DNA of 64,000 nucleotides from JBEBVQ01 sp037190845 (GTDB lineage: Bacteria > Bacteroidota > Bacteroidia > Chitinophagales > Chitinophagaceae), in assembly GCA_037190845.1 (NCBI GenBank), contig JBBCJI010000004.1:62001-126000 (forward strand). The letters are read 5' to 3'. Positions 16,817-25,625 of the stretch are shown in pieces. The notes under the pieces were generated by a model. It saw only the letters and a list, made by a program, of their open reading frames with translations. It made no database searches and had not been told where the DNA came from. Each line of letters opens with the position of its first letter. Position 1 is the first letter of the stretch. A program made the translations under genes and the position numbers.

Positions 16817-16856
16817 CTGATTGTTTTTGAACTACAACTTAAATCTGTCTAATTTT

Positions 16857-16891
16857 TTCACTTAATCATTTGGATATAATATGGTTAAGTG
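16857..16891. repeat. Inverted repeat upstream of the abiF promoter
   Basis: CACTTAATCAT and ATGGTTAAGTG form an imperfect 11 bp inverted repeat about 45 bp upstream of the abiF -7 box. It could be an operator or a terminator for the small gene upstream; no T-tract decides this. Confidence 0.4.
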
Positions 16892-16927
16892 ACTTTACGG
16901 CATTATACCGGCATGGATTATCAAAAA

Positions 16928-17104
16928 TCAAGGCACTAAAAACTTTTTCCGATGAATAGTGGCCACTTTCGCAGAAATGCACTTAACTACTTTACCCTTC
17001 ACATCTGCAACAGAAATCTTAACCGGCTGCACACTACTGGCAGGCGTCCACCCCAACCTGCTCCCTTTGGGCGTAAATTTTTTTGAATGAATAGAGCGTT
17101 TCAT
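16928..17104 (-). CDS. Small basic hypothetical protein
   Basis: A 58-residue frame starting at MKRSIHSKKFTPKG, rich in Lys and Arg, with no recognised domain or membrane segment. It lies between abiF and a gene fragment, in a region that looks like degraded accessory DNA. It could be real or chance. Confidence 0.35.
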   Translation of the reverse strand: MKRSIHSKKFTPKGSRLGWTPASSVQPVKISVADVKGKVVKCISAKVATIHRKKFLVP

Positions 17105-17162
17105 AATCTGGTAGTAGTATTGCAATGATAAGATTAAATATTATTCCACCAGCACTTTTATA

Positions 17163-17420
17163 TCAGTCAATATTCCGCAACTCAAAACCATATTCAAAAC
17201 TGATCCTCTGATATTCCCCTACGTTCTCCTGCCATGCAGGTTCCTTATGACTAATATCAACAATCTGCTTGGTCGTTTTCCCTTTAAATTTATCTGAAAC
17301 AAGCTTCATCATGTCCCATTCCGTATCCTTAAATAAAGCTGTATCATTTTCTGATGCTGCATCCCCCTTCCTACAATCATCCTCCAGAAATATATCACCC
17401 ACATACTCGCCAAAATCCCT
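17163..17420 (-). pseudogene. C-terminal remnant of a Panacea/SocA-like (DUF4065) antitoxin
   Basis: About 84 codons remain open (ERDFGEYVGDIFLEDD...). The segment DTEWDMMKLVSDKFKGKT followed by IVDISHKEPAWQEN matches the end of Panacea-domain proteins, which neutralise diverse toxins. A TAA stop lies directly upstream in frame and the N-terminal two thirds are missing, so this is a fragment. No intact partner toxin is seen next to it. Assignment is from the characteristic 'SHKEPAW' end and is moderately sure. Confidence 0.5.
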
Positions 17421-17488
17421 TTCTTAAATAGTGACAAAGCCGTTATTGACCACCTCGTTGTACCCATGTCCGCCTGCAATTACCTGTA

Positions 17489-17764
17489 TTACTCAATATT
17501 TTTTACACTATCGATCAGCATCTTCATGCGGGCACGGGAATAACGGCTCAATGCCGCTTCCCGGTTAATAGCCGACCGTGCATCGTCATACCGCTCCAGG
17601 TATGCCAGCTTCATATCTTTCACTAACTTCACAGCCTCGTATCCCTCAGGCTCCGGGTATGTCACATCCCTCCGGATCGAAATGCCGGTTACAAATCTGG
17701 TGACATCCGGATCCGAAAAAACATAGACATAATAATACCTGATGGTCTGGATTATTTTCATCAT
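17489..17764 (-). CDS. GIY-YIG nuclease-like small protein
   Basis: 91 residues. The start (RYYYVYVFSDPD then RFVTGISIRRD) aligns by eye with the GIY-YIG pattern 'YYVYil...lYiGiT..l.rR', and the end (LAYLERYDDARSAINREAAL then SRYSRARMKMLID) with the usual helix carrying the catalytic Glu. The first core motif reads YYV-YVF and the glycine of the second is kept (VTG), so it may be weakened. It starts 14 bp after the type B T9SS gene on the same strand. These small nucleases are common and poorly understood; ATG 17764 or 17761. Confidence 0.6.
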   Translation of the reverse strand: MMKIIQTIRYYYVYVFSDPDVTRFVTGISIRRDVTYPEPEGYEAVKLVKDMKLAYLERYDDARSAINREAALSRYSRARMKMLIDSVKNIE

Positions 17765-17777
17765 CCCCTTTGTTTAC

Positions 17778-20312
17778 TTATCTCAAAAGGGTCACATTCC
17801 CCTGTAAATTTTCACTTCGTCCGTTTGAGAAACGCACAGAAATCGCATATATATACACTCCTGACGGCTGGCTTATACCTTCATAACTGCCATCCCAGCC
17901 TGACGTTGCATGATTGTCTGTCTGGTAAAGCAATTGCCCCCAGCGGTTATATACCCTGAACCGGAACTCAGTTACGCCCCGCGCAAAAAGTGCTCCGGGA
18001 AAAAAGAAATCATTTACTCCATCTCCATCCGGACTGAAGACGTTCGGGACATCTACATAGCAATCACGTGCCACATGCACCGTCTGATGATTGCGGCAAC
18101 CATACCCGTCCGTAATCTCCAACGTGTAATCACCCGCTTCCCGGACTAGTATCTGCCGTGTTTCCGCACCCGTGCTCCAAACATAATGTGCATTTCCGTC
18201 TCCCGTATCTGCCCGGTTATGCAGTACTACCGGCTCTGCATTGGGACAGACAGATGTATCCCCGCCCAGGTCAATATCCGGTAGCGCCTTCACCGATACC
18301 TCACCCTCTGTAAACACTTCCGGACAGGCACGGTAGCGGGATGTTACCGTTATTTTGTAAATGCCCGGATCCCCCTGCATAAATGTCACGGGTCCGCCTT
18401 TCGTTACCTGTTCCTCTACACCATCCACCATCCATGCCTGAGACAACAATCCGTCTCCGTGTGGTACAGAGAGCGTCACTTCTGCTCCCGCACAGGCAAA
18501 TGCCGGACTGATCACCAGATGCAAACCTGTATCAGCAGCATCTGCAGTAATGACGGTCTCCAATGTGTCCCGGCAGCGGTCACCGGCAGCGATCACTCGT
18601 AGCGTATATACTCCCGTCCGGGCATATGCATGCCGGGGCTGTACATCAGCGCTGCCCTGCCCATCCCCGAACTGCCATTGATAGCTGGTGTAATAAGGAT
18701 CGGCAGTATGAGACAGATCAAAAGGTTGCCCCACACAGACGTACTCCGGGAAGTCAATATCCAGTATATTGTTTTCAACCGGCACCTCGACATGCAGCAC
18801 GGTATCGCAAGATCCGGACCGCAGGTATAACCAGTAAGTGCCGGCGGGAATGCCGTCAAGTGTATCATTCCTTCCCAGCACACTGCCATTAAGCGTATCC
18901 CGCCATTGTATTGTCAGATCCTGCCCCGGCACACTGCCCCGGTCTATACGAGCCGTGCCGTTCGGTTGTCCCGCGCAGGCAGCTATAGTATGGATCTCCG
19001 GCAGCGCAGCCCCTATATGCACCTCAAAAGAATCCCGGTTGAGCGTGCAACTGCCGGTATAATATTGTACGGCATATATCCCGGTGCGTTGGACGTATGC
19101 AACCTTTCCTGTATCGCCTGCAGCCCAGCGATAATCCCGTCCGCCGGTATCCAAAGCTTCCAATTGTACGGTACCCGGAAAACAGGCATAGTCTCTCTCC
19201 GAAAGACGCGACACCGTATCCCGGATTACGATCGCAGGAATGTTGGGAAGTCCCAGTGTAAACCCGCTCTGCGGTAGAGAGAAAGCAGCCGCGACATAGC
19301 CCACATCAGCCGCATCCCTGTTCGGATATGTCAGGTAGCCTATAGAGGAAGCCTTATCCATAAAATACATCCGGCCGTCGGGGCCGGCTTTAATAGAAGT
19401 ACCCAATATATTGATGTACGCTACAGGTCTGAGCACATGGTTGTTATTGGCGATGTCATACTGGAAAATCCCTGACTGATATACACAATAATAGAGCTTG
19501 GAACCGTCCGGGCTGAATGCCAGTCCGTATATGGACCCCCTGACAATAAGCCGCTCATTGGCAATCACACCCGTAGCCGGATCAAAGTCATACAAGCGGA
19601 TACCGGAAGCCTTTGAATCGGCCAGAATACGGCCATCCGGGCTTACCTGCAGTTTACCTACATAGCCAATATCTTTATCCGGCAGATCTGAAACCACTGG
19701 TACAGGATCGAGCCCGGCCTCAGTTACCCGGAAAGCTTTAAACCGGTAATCTGCTGTTTGGTTCCGTACGATCACCCATGCGTCGCAGCCGGCATAGCCC
19801 GCAATTGCCTCCCCGATGCCTGTGTCAACTGCCATGGTTTTCCGTCCCGGCACCACTGCGCCGTTTCCGTTGTCAAGGCTCATATCAATCTCGCTGTAAA
19901 ACAACCGGCCACGGTTGACCGGCCCCATTTCGTAAGAAGTTACGGAGAAGAGCAAATAACGGTATTGTGATCCCGGGATTTTAACGATTAAAGCGCCCTG
20001 GCTGGAGCTCCCCGTTGCCCCCGGTCCAAATCCGGTAAGGTCATCACCGTTGACCATCATCGCGTGGTTGCGGTTAAAGACAGTGCTTCCGTCCGTATAA
20101 AACAGAAGCTGCCCCTGATCGTCTGATACAGAAGCATAGCATTCTCCGTTGTTGTCGCCCGTCACCATAGTAGTGATAATGGTCGGCGGACTGGTATTAA
20201 AATCAAGACCCGTCTTATTACCAAAAGCCCAGACCTGGTCGTGCTGCGCCTGGCTGTCAAAGGCCAGGCACAGCAAAACCGTCAAAACCATCACGGAAAC
20301 ACAACACCTCAT
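17778..20312 (-). CDS. Large secreted protein with PKD domain and T9SS type B sorting domain
   Basis: 844 residues. Signal peptide MRCCVSVMVLTVLLCLAF then SQAQ. Residues 25-370 resemble a beta-propeller-like region (VWAFGNKTGLDFNT, LQVSPDGRILAD, AFSPDGSKLYYCV). Several Ig-like segments follow and one PKD domain near 555-600 (YQWQFGDGQGSADVQPRHAY). The gliding-motility type B end has NVFSPDGDGVNDFFFPG, VYNRWGQLLYQT and GNVTLLR. Type B cargo is secreted by T9SS and tends to be surface-associated and adhesin-like. It is followed at once by the GIY-YIG gene and preceded by the SBBP gene on the same strand; a shared role is not shown. Confidence 0.92.
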   Translation of the reverse strand: MRCCVSVMVLTVLLCLAFDSQAQHDQVWAFGNKTGLDFNTSPPTIITTMVTGDNNGECYASVSDDQGQLLFYTDGSTVFNRNHAMMVNGDDLTGFGPGATGSSSQGALIVKIPGSQYRYLLFSVTSYEMGPVNRGRLFYSEIDMSLDNGNGAVVPGRKTMAVDTGIGEAIAGYAGCDAWVIVRNQTADYRFKAFRVTEAGLDPVPVVSDLPDKDIGYVGKLQVSPDGRILADSKASGIRLYDFDPATGVIANERLIVRGSIYGLAFSPDGSKLYYCVYQSGIFQYDIANNNHVLRPVAYINILGTSIKAGPDGRMYFMDKASSIGYLTYPNRDAADVGYVAAAFSLPQSGFTLGLPNIPAIVIRDTVSRLSERDYACFPGTVQLEALDTGGRDYRWAAGDTGKVAYVQRTGIYAVQYYTGSCTLNRDSFEVHIGAALPEIHTIAACAGQPNGTARIDRGSVPGQDLTIQWRDTLNGSVLGRNDTLDGIPAGTYWLYLRSGSCDTVLHVEVPVENNILDIDFPEYVCVGQPFDLSHTADPYYTSYQWQFGDGQGSADVQPRHAYARTGVYTLRVIAAGDRCRDTLETVITADAADTGLHLVISPAFACAGAEVTLSVPHGDGLLSQAWMVDGVEEQVTKGGPVTFMQGDPGIYKITVTSRYRACPEVFTEGEVSVKALPDIDLGGDTSVCPNAEPVVLHNRADTGDGNAHYVWSTGAETRQILVREAGDYTLEITDGYGCRNHQTVHVARDCYVDVPNVFSPDGDGVNDFFFPGALFARGVTEFRFRVYNRWGQLLYQTDNHATSGWDGSYEGISQPSGVYIYAISVRFSNGRSENLQGNVTLLR

Positions 20313-20363
20313 TTAAGCATAATTATCGACAACATTATTATAAGCAGGCAGTGATCATACGAC

Positions 20364-22463
20364 CTACTCCTTTACCAGCTTTTCCAGGCGTATCATCCGT
20401 CCGGCGTCATCCGTTACCCGCAGGAAATAAATACCCGCTGCAAACTGCCCCAGTCGGATCACTCCGGGATTCCTTTCCTGCAGCAGCACCCGTCCGTCTG
20501 TTCCCAGCAACTGTACCGTCACATCATTCCCGGTTTTTATAAAGACCCTGTCTGTAGCCGGGTTAGGGTATATCTCCGTTCCACTGCCATAATAACCTAT
20601 GTCCGACACGGAAACATTCGTCACATGATACACTTCTGAAGTATCTGTACATCCGTTCTCATCGGCCACTACCACCCGGTAAGCGTCATTCTCCGTAACT
20701 ACGTACACACTGTCTGTAGCGCCGTCAATACGTTCATTGTCCTTCAACCATTGGTACGACTGATATGCCCGCTGCAATCCCAGTGTATCCCCGCGCGGTG
20801 TGATCACCGGCTTTTCCACTACGATGATGGTCACCTCCGCATACACTATACTGTCGCATCCGTCCGGTGTTACAAACACTACCTCATACGCACCTGAGCG
20901 GGAAAATACAGAATCCCCCAGCACGTAAGGGCCGCATCCTTTGTACGTCGCCGAATCATGCACGTCATAACACACCGGGCGCAGCTTCGCCACAAACAGA
21001 TCATATCCCGTCGTGGTGGTGCTCAGGTGAACCGTAGCCGTGTTTTGCGGATCCAGTCCCACATCATCTGTGAACGTACCCCCAAGGTAGATATTCCGCA
21101 ACCCGTCCACTGCTAGTCCATAGCCGGATTCAATACCCTTACCGGTAAAATTTGTGCCCCAATTGTAATTACCCGCACTGTCATACTTCACCAGCACCAT
21201 GTCGAGGATATCCACATTCAGAATGTCTCCGTTGCCCAGCGGGTCTGCATCCAGCAACGGCGAAGCGCTCCAGACCAGTCCGTATACATGACCCTTGTTG
21301 TCGGTAGCTACTGCAAAGCCTTCATCCAGGCTGGACCCGCCGACCTGCTGAACCCAGCGAAACACACCATCCTTTGCATAAGATGCCAGGTACATATCCT
21401 GTCCGCCGAAAGACAGCAATGTGTCATGGGCATTTTGCTCGTTGAATCTTGCCCGTTCCCTAAAGCTGCCGGATACATACACGTTGTTTCCGCCGGCATC
21501 GAGTGCAATACCGGTGGCGCGCTCCTGCAGATCTCCCTGAATTGTGCGGACCCATTCTATACTCCCTGCCGGATCAAACCGGGCAGTAAATGCATCCCGG
21601 TCGCCTGCAGATATCCTGCGATGCGTGCCGGCCACCGGGTGAAATTCTGCGGTATCACTGAAATCCCCTGCTGCAAAGATATTTCCTGCTGCATCTGTTG
21701 TGATGCCGGTTACCCATTCTGATGCGCCTTTCCCGCCAAGCTGCCTGGCCCATACGAATGTGCCCCGGCTATCGAGCTTGCACAGAAAGGCATCTTCATT
21801 GTTGCCTGCCCTGCCAAGCTGGTATTGGCCGGATCCGGGGTCAAAATCTGCCGTATCTGTAAAATATCCGCCCACGATCACATTACCCGAAGGGTCTACT
21901 GCAATGGCATACCCCTGGTCTGCCTGCTTGCCGCCAATATGCTTAGCCCATACGAACTGGCCGTCTTTATCCAGCTTCAGCACAAAAGCATCCCAGTTGC
22001 CATTGGATACCAGCTTGTGCTCACCTGTACCCGGATCAAAATCCACCGTGTCTGCATCTGAAGAATGACCGAAATGCCCTGTCACATATACATTGCCATC
22101 TTTATCCAGCGTCAGTTGCTTGCCCTCGTCTGCACCCTTGCCGCCGATATGCCGCGCCCATATAAGCTGGCCATTGCTGTCCACTTTGGATATGAACATA
22201 TCAGACTGGCCGGAAGAAGTACGGATCAGATTTCCTGTTCCGGGGTCCAGGTCTATCGTACCCCAGAAAAATCCTGTACTGTATACATTTCCTTCCTCGT
22301 CTGCCGCTACAGAATTGAGATAGTTATAAGCATTTGTGCTGCTTGGGAAGCTGATGCCCCAGGCCACGCTGAAATCCTGTGCAACTGCCGGTCCGGCGGC
22401 CGCCAACATATACAGCCCTGCCATCGCCACCCCTTTTTTCATAGATAATATTTCTTTTGTCAT
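20364..22463 (-). CDS. SBBP-repeat protein with T9SS type A sorting domain (3)
   Basis: Up to 699 residues. The signal peptide (KKGVAMAGLYMLAAAGPAVAQ) is best read from the internal ATG at 22442; ATG 22463 adds seven residues. About nine SBBP repeats show the variant signature 'VDFDPGTG...DAFVLKLDKDGQFVWAKHIGGK'. The Cys linker GCGPYVLGDSVF, an Ig-like module with YQWLKDNERIDGATDSVY, and a type A domain (TEIYPNPATDRVFI...MIRLEKLVKE) follow. A perfect -7 box (TATTTTTG, minus strand, 22491-22498) lies just upstream. Divergent from kinase copy 3. Confidence 0.92.
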   Translation of the reverse strand: MTKEILSMKKGVAMAGLYMLAAAGPAVAQDFSVAWGISFPSSTNAYNYLNSVAADEEGNVYSTGFFWGTIDLDPGTGNLIRTSSGQSDMFISKVDSNGQLIWARHIGGKGADEGKQLTLDKDGNVYVTGHFGHSSDADTVDFDPGTGEHKLVSNGNWDAFVLKLDKDGQFVWAKHIGGKQADQGYAIAVDPSGNVIVGGYFTDTADFDPGSGQYQLGRAGNNEDAFLCKLDSRGTFVWARQLGGKGASEWVTGITTDAAGNIFAAGDFSDTAEFHPVAGTHRRISAGDRDAFTARFDPAGSIEWVRTIQGDLQERATGIALDAGGNNVYVSGSFRERARFNEQNAHDTLLSFGGQDMYLASYAKDGVFRWVQQVGGSSLDEGFAVATDNKGHVYGLVWSASPLLDADPLGNGDILNVDILDMVLVKYDSAGNYNWGTNFTGKGIESGYGLAVDGLRNIYLGGTFTDDVGLDPQNTATVHLSTTTTGYDLFVAKLRPVCYDVHDSATYKGCGPYVLGDSVFSRSGAYEVVFVTPDGCDSIVYAEVTIIVVEKPVITPRGDTLGLQRAYQSYQWLKDNERIDGATDSVYVVTENDAYRVVVADENGCTDTSEVYHVTNVSVSDIGYYGSGTEIYPNPATDRVFIKTGNDVTVQLLGTDGRVLLQERNPGVIRLGQFAAGIYFLRVTDDAGRMIRLEKLVKE

Positions 22464-22490
22464 TTACTGTCCATTTAAGTTAAAACAAAA

Positions 22491-22498
22491 ATAGAAAG
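22491..22498 (-). promoter_or_regulatory. -7 box of SBBP gene 3
   Basis: TATTTTTG on the minus strand, 28 bases before ATG 22463. Perfect match to TAnnTTTG. Confidence 0.6.
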
Positions 22499-22543
22499 CC
22501 ATATTTCCCGTCTTGTCAGTATCCATACTCAATCCGGAAAACA

Positions 22544-22557
22544 GAGTAAAACTACTC
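22544..22557. promoter_or_regulatory. GAGTA-N4-TACTC inverted repeat in divergent region 3
   Basis: GAGTAAAACTACTC lies between SBBP gene 3 and kinase copy 3. Eleven of 14 bases match the palindrome at 3737-3750, including both GAGTA/TACTC arms. Candidate operator for the paired response regulators. Confidence 0.45.
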
Positions 22558-22693
22558 ATGCAATTATCCTGCCGTTCCTTCACCGCTATGCCGGAAAGAG
22601 TATGATGAAACCTGTCCGGGGTGCTTCACACAAACCTGGAAACAACAAAAACACGCTACATTTATGCTTCAATCCAAATGCGAAGCCTTTCTC

Positions 22694-24646
22694 ATGAGCA
22701 GCACCAAGATCCATATATTCCTGGCTATCTGCCTGATGCTCCTGGCAGGTTACCGGACCGTTGCCCAGCCTCCTGCCGGCAAAGACACGGCCCGGATCCT
22801 GCACATAATCACCACTGCCCAGCAGCTCCTGAGCAGCGGCTATACCGACAGCGGCAGACAATACTTCGCAGAAGCCCTGCAGGACAGCCGCCATACCAGG
22901 TACGCATATGGCACAGTCATGTCCCTTACCGGTCTGGGGGTGATCTCTGGTACTGAGGGCGATTACCCTGCCGCTCTTGCATATTTTGAGGAAGCTTTGC
23001 TGCATATCGACACCGGCTCGGAGCGATACAACAATCAGCAGGCGATCCTGCACAGCAATATCGGCGGTATCTATCAGGCATGGGGTGAATATGCGCAGAG
23101 CATGACCCATCTCGAAAAAGCTGTTCGTATCAAAGAAATGCAGGAACAAAACAAAGGGCTTGAGGAGCTATACAACAACATCGCCGCTGTGCTGATCGAA
23201 ACCAGGCAGCCCGATAAGGCCCTGTACTTCATCGAAAAAGGTTTCCATATTGCATCCGGCAACGGCGACACCAACAATCTTATCAGACTGATGATCAATC
23301 AGGGAATTGTTCTTTCCGCGCTTAATCAGCTCCACGGCAGCGACTCCGTTTTCCGCGCCGTCCTGGAGATCAACAAGCATAGTCCTGTACCCGGGATGAT
23401 TCAGCTCGTCTATCGCAGCCAGGGAGAGATCGCTCTGAAAAAAGGACAATACCACCAGGCCGTAGCCTACCTTGAGAAGGCCCGCGACCATGCCCTCCCT
23501 GATCCGTTCTCCCTGAACAGCACCCTGCTCATGCTCGCCCGGTCCTATCTGCGCATTGGCAGCTATGACAAAGCGGAAGCAACGCTTAGGGAGGCGTTGC
23601 TCAAAGCGCAAGATCATGATATTCTTGCTGATCGGGTACAGGCTCATGGTTTTCTCGCTGAACTTTATGCCGCCCGGGGCGACTATCAAAACGCATATGC
23701 CGCCCGGCAGGAGCAACTTTACTGGAACGACAGCCTCGGCAAAAGAGCTAACCGCCAGCTCACCAATCAGATCGAAGTCCGCTACCGGACAGCCCTTCTG
23801 GGCAAAGAGCTTGCCGAACAGCAACTCACCATCCGTACACAGGAAAACAGCATCTATATCCGCAATATCTGGATCGGTATTACCATTGCCGGTATGCTAC
23901 TGCTCCTGCTGCTGATCATCCTTATTACCCGCAGTAACCGGCATAAACAGCGGCTGAAAGATGAAAAAGTAACCAACCTCATCCGCCAGCAGGAACTCAG
24001 CGAGATCAAAGCCGTAATGAATGGTGAAGAAAAAGAACGCGTACGTCTTGCACGGGACATCCACGACGGTATTATGGTCCAGTTTTCCTCCGTCATGATG
24101 AAGCTGAACGCCATCCTTGAGAAAACCGAATCTCCCGCTGTAAAGCAGGAGCTGCAACACCTGGAGGACCATCTCGATAAAGCTACCAACAGCCTCCGTA
24201 AAACCGCCCATAGTCTGATGCCCGACATGCTGCTCGAAGAAGGCATCAGCGAAGCGCTTTACTACTTCTGCAATACTCTGCAGCAGGATCTCTCGCTCCG
24301 CATCCTGTTTGATCAGAATGGTATCCCGTCGAGGTACGAAGTGCAATTCGAGCTTTCCGTATACCGTATCGTGCAGGAATTACTGCAGAATGTCGTCAAG
24401 CATGCCGGTGCCACAGAAGCGATCGTACAGGTAGACTACAGGGATGAAGTACTCTATATCACGGTAGAGGACAACGGAAAAGGCATGGACAACAGCGATA
24501 CCGAGAAGGCCGAGGGTATGGGACTGAGGAGCATACGGGCACGGATGCTCGCGCTTGGCGGGAAGATGGAAATCGAAAGCAGCAAAGGCATCGGTACGGC
24601 GGTCCATCTCGAATTTGACCGGAGTAAAAAAAACAAAGAGTCGTAA
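22694..24646 (+). CDS. TPR-containing sensor histidine kinase, HisKA_3 type (copy 3)
   Basis: About 650 residues from ATG 22694 (MSSTKIHIFLAICLMLLAG, signal peptide); ATG 22664 would add ten residues before the hydrophobic core. TPR repeats at about 60-370, a coiled linker and a transmembrane helix at about 400-420 (IWIGITIAGMLLLLLLIILI) follow. The acceptor box is RVRLARDIHDGIMVQF with His near 457, and the ATPase boxes are QNVVKHAGA and VEDNGKGMDNS. The regulator gene follows after 36 bp in the same direction. GC content is higher than in copies 2 and 4, so the copies have separate histories. Confidence 0.93.
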   Translation: MSSTKIHIFLAICLMLLAGYRTVAQPPAGKDTARILHIITTAQQLLSSGYTDSGRQYFAEALQDSRHTRYAYGTVMSLTGLGVISGTEGDYPAALAYFEEALLHIDTGSERYNNQQAILHSNIGGIYQAWGEYAQSMTHLEKAVRIKEMQEQNKGLEELYNNIAAVLIETRQPDKALYFIEKGFHIASGNGDTNNLIRLMINQGIVLSALNQLHGSDSVFRAVLEINKHSPVPGMIQLVYRSQGEIALKKGQYHQAVAYLEKARDHALPDPFSLNSTLLMLARSYLRIGSYDKAEATLREALLKAQDHDILADRVQAHGFLAELYAARGDYQNAYAARQEQLYWNDSLGKRANRQLTNQIEVRYRTALLGKELAEQQLTIRTQENSIYIRNIWIGITIAGMLLLLLLIILITRSNRHKQRLKDEKVTNLIRQQELSEIKAVMNGEEKERVRLARDIHDGIMVQFSSVMMKLNAILEKTESPAVKQELQHLEDHLDKATNSLRKTAHSLMPDMLLEEGISEALYYFCNTLQQDLSLRILFDQNGIPSRYEVQFELSVYRIVQELLQNVVKHAGATEAIVQVDYRDEVLYITVEDNGKGMDNSDTEKAEGMGLRSIRARMLALGGKMEIESSKGIGTAVHLEFDRSKKNKES

Positions 24647-24682
24647 ATTCACACAACCATCACAGCAAGCAGCCAGTCATAC

Positions 24683-25336
24683 ATGTCCATCAAAATATAC
24701 ATCACAGACGATCATCCTCTTGCTATTGCCGGCATCCGGAACCTGCTGGAGCCGTTCAGTCATCTGAAAGTGACACGTCATTTTGAAACAGGCGAAGCCC
24801 TGCTGGAGAAGCTCACCCAGGCTACCCTGCCGGATATCCTGCTGCTCGACATCCTCCTGCCCGGCATAAGCGGCAAAGAGCTTGTGCCGATCCTCCTCGA
24901 ACGCTTTCCCGGGCTGAAGATCATTGCTCTTACCAGCCTGAATGCCCCCGGCTACATCAAATCGATGATGCGTGCAGGGTGCCGCGGCTACCTGCTGAAA
25001 AACACCCGTCAGAAAGAGCTTGTTAAGGCCATAGAGACAGTACATGGCGGAGGTACCTATATCGGTGAGGCGCTGAAGTCTCAGCTATATGAAAATCTCA
25101 CCGCATTCAAAGAAAAGAGAGCGTCTGACCCGGAGCTGAAAAAGGTTATTCTTACCAGGCGGGAGAAGGAGATCCTGCAGCTTATCGTCAAGGAATATAA
25201 TAACCAGGAAATAGCTGAACGCCTTTTTCTCAGTATCCGCACAGTTGAAAACCATCGCTACAAGCTTTATCAGAAACTGGACACTAAGAATGCTATGGGG
25301 CTGCTTAACACCGCTATAGAGCTGGGTCTTATCTGA
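24683..25336 (+). CDS. NarL/FixJ-family response regulator (copy 3)
   Basis: 217 residues. The receiver domain has ITDDHPLAIAG, Asp 56 in ILLLDILLPG and Lys in LLKNTRQ. The LuxR-type HTH is LTRREKEILQLIVKEYNNQE with RTVENHRYKLYQKLD. It is the second gene of the kinase operon. Its 3' end lies 67 bp from the left boundary of the 15 kb integrative element, so the element did not interrupt it. Confidence 0.94.
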   Translation: MSIKIYITDDHPLAIAGIRNLLEPFSHLKVTRHFETGEALLEKLTQATLPDILLLDILLPGISGKELVPILLERFPGLKIIALTSLNAPGYIKSMMRAGCRGYLLKNTRQKELVKAIETVHGGGTYIGEALKSQLYENLTAFKEKRASDPELKKVILTRREKEILQLIVKEYNNQEIAERLFLSIRTVENHRYKLYQKLDTKNAMGLLNTAIELGLI

Positions 25337-25370
25337 TTGTAACACACAAAAAGCTGCGCGCACAGCCACG

Positions 25371-25410
25371 AAAAAGGCACTTACGGGTAAGTCCGTAAGT
25401 GCCTGATTTT
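25371..25410. terminator. Hairpin terminator left of the element (original tRNA-Ala terminator)
   Basis: GGCACTTACGG/CCGTAAGTGCC (25376-25386 with 25393-25403), flanked by AAAAA on one side and TTTT on the other, so it can work in both directions. It ends the regulator operon and would have ended the tRNA-Ala transcript before integration. A hairpin of different sequence but the same layout sits next to the intact tRNA at 40571-40610. Confidence 0.75.
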
Positions 25411-25460
25411 CATTGTGGAGGATAACGGAGTCGAACCGATGACCTCTTGCATGCCATGCA
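25404..25460. repeat. attL: 57 bp direct repeat with truncated tRNA-Ala 3' end
   Basis: These 57 bases are identical to 40604-40660. They contain the last 45 bases of tRNA-Ala(GGC) on the minus strand (25416-25460), through the anticodon loop. Beyond 25460 the sequence switches from tRNA to AT-rich element DNA. The two repeats are exactly 15200 bp apart. Confidence 0.92.
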
Positions 25461-25558
25461 GAAAATTATTGTTTTCCGTTGTTTTCTTATTTTTTCTTTT
25501 AATTTCTATTTTGCTGATTATTAGCATTTTCTGTTCTTTTTCGGTTTCTTTTCTTTTA

Positions 25559-25566
25559 CCTTTGTT
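25559..25566 (+). promoter_or_regulatory. -7 box of the integrase gene
   Basis: TACCTTTG, perfect -7 match, about 60 bases before the chosen integrase ATG. It places the paired GTGTGCAC sites inside the integrase leader. Confidence 0.55.
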
Positions 25567-25579
25567 TCATTGAAAAGAC

Positions 25580-25605
25580 AAAGCTGTGTGCACATTGTGT
25601 GCACA
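25580..25605. repeat. Left copy of the paired GTGTGCAC element
   Basis: Two direct GTGTGCAC octamers separated by ATT, in a 25-base block repeated at 40539-40563 near the right end. Having the same block near both ends fits an integrase arm site or a regulator site; inference. Confidence 0.6.
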
Positions 25606-25625
25606 GTATTAGTAAAAGCGAAAAA

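Noticed and set aside
22586..23149. 187-codon minus-strand frame and other long frames opposite the kinase genes
   Set aside because: Antisense shadows of well-supported kinase genes with no domains of their own.
25404..25460. Second functional tRNA-Ala gene
   Set aside because: Only the 3' 45 bases are present; the 5' acceptor strand, D-arm and half of the anticodon stem are missing.
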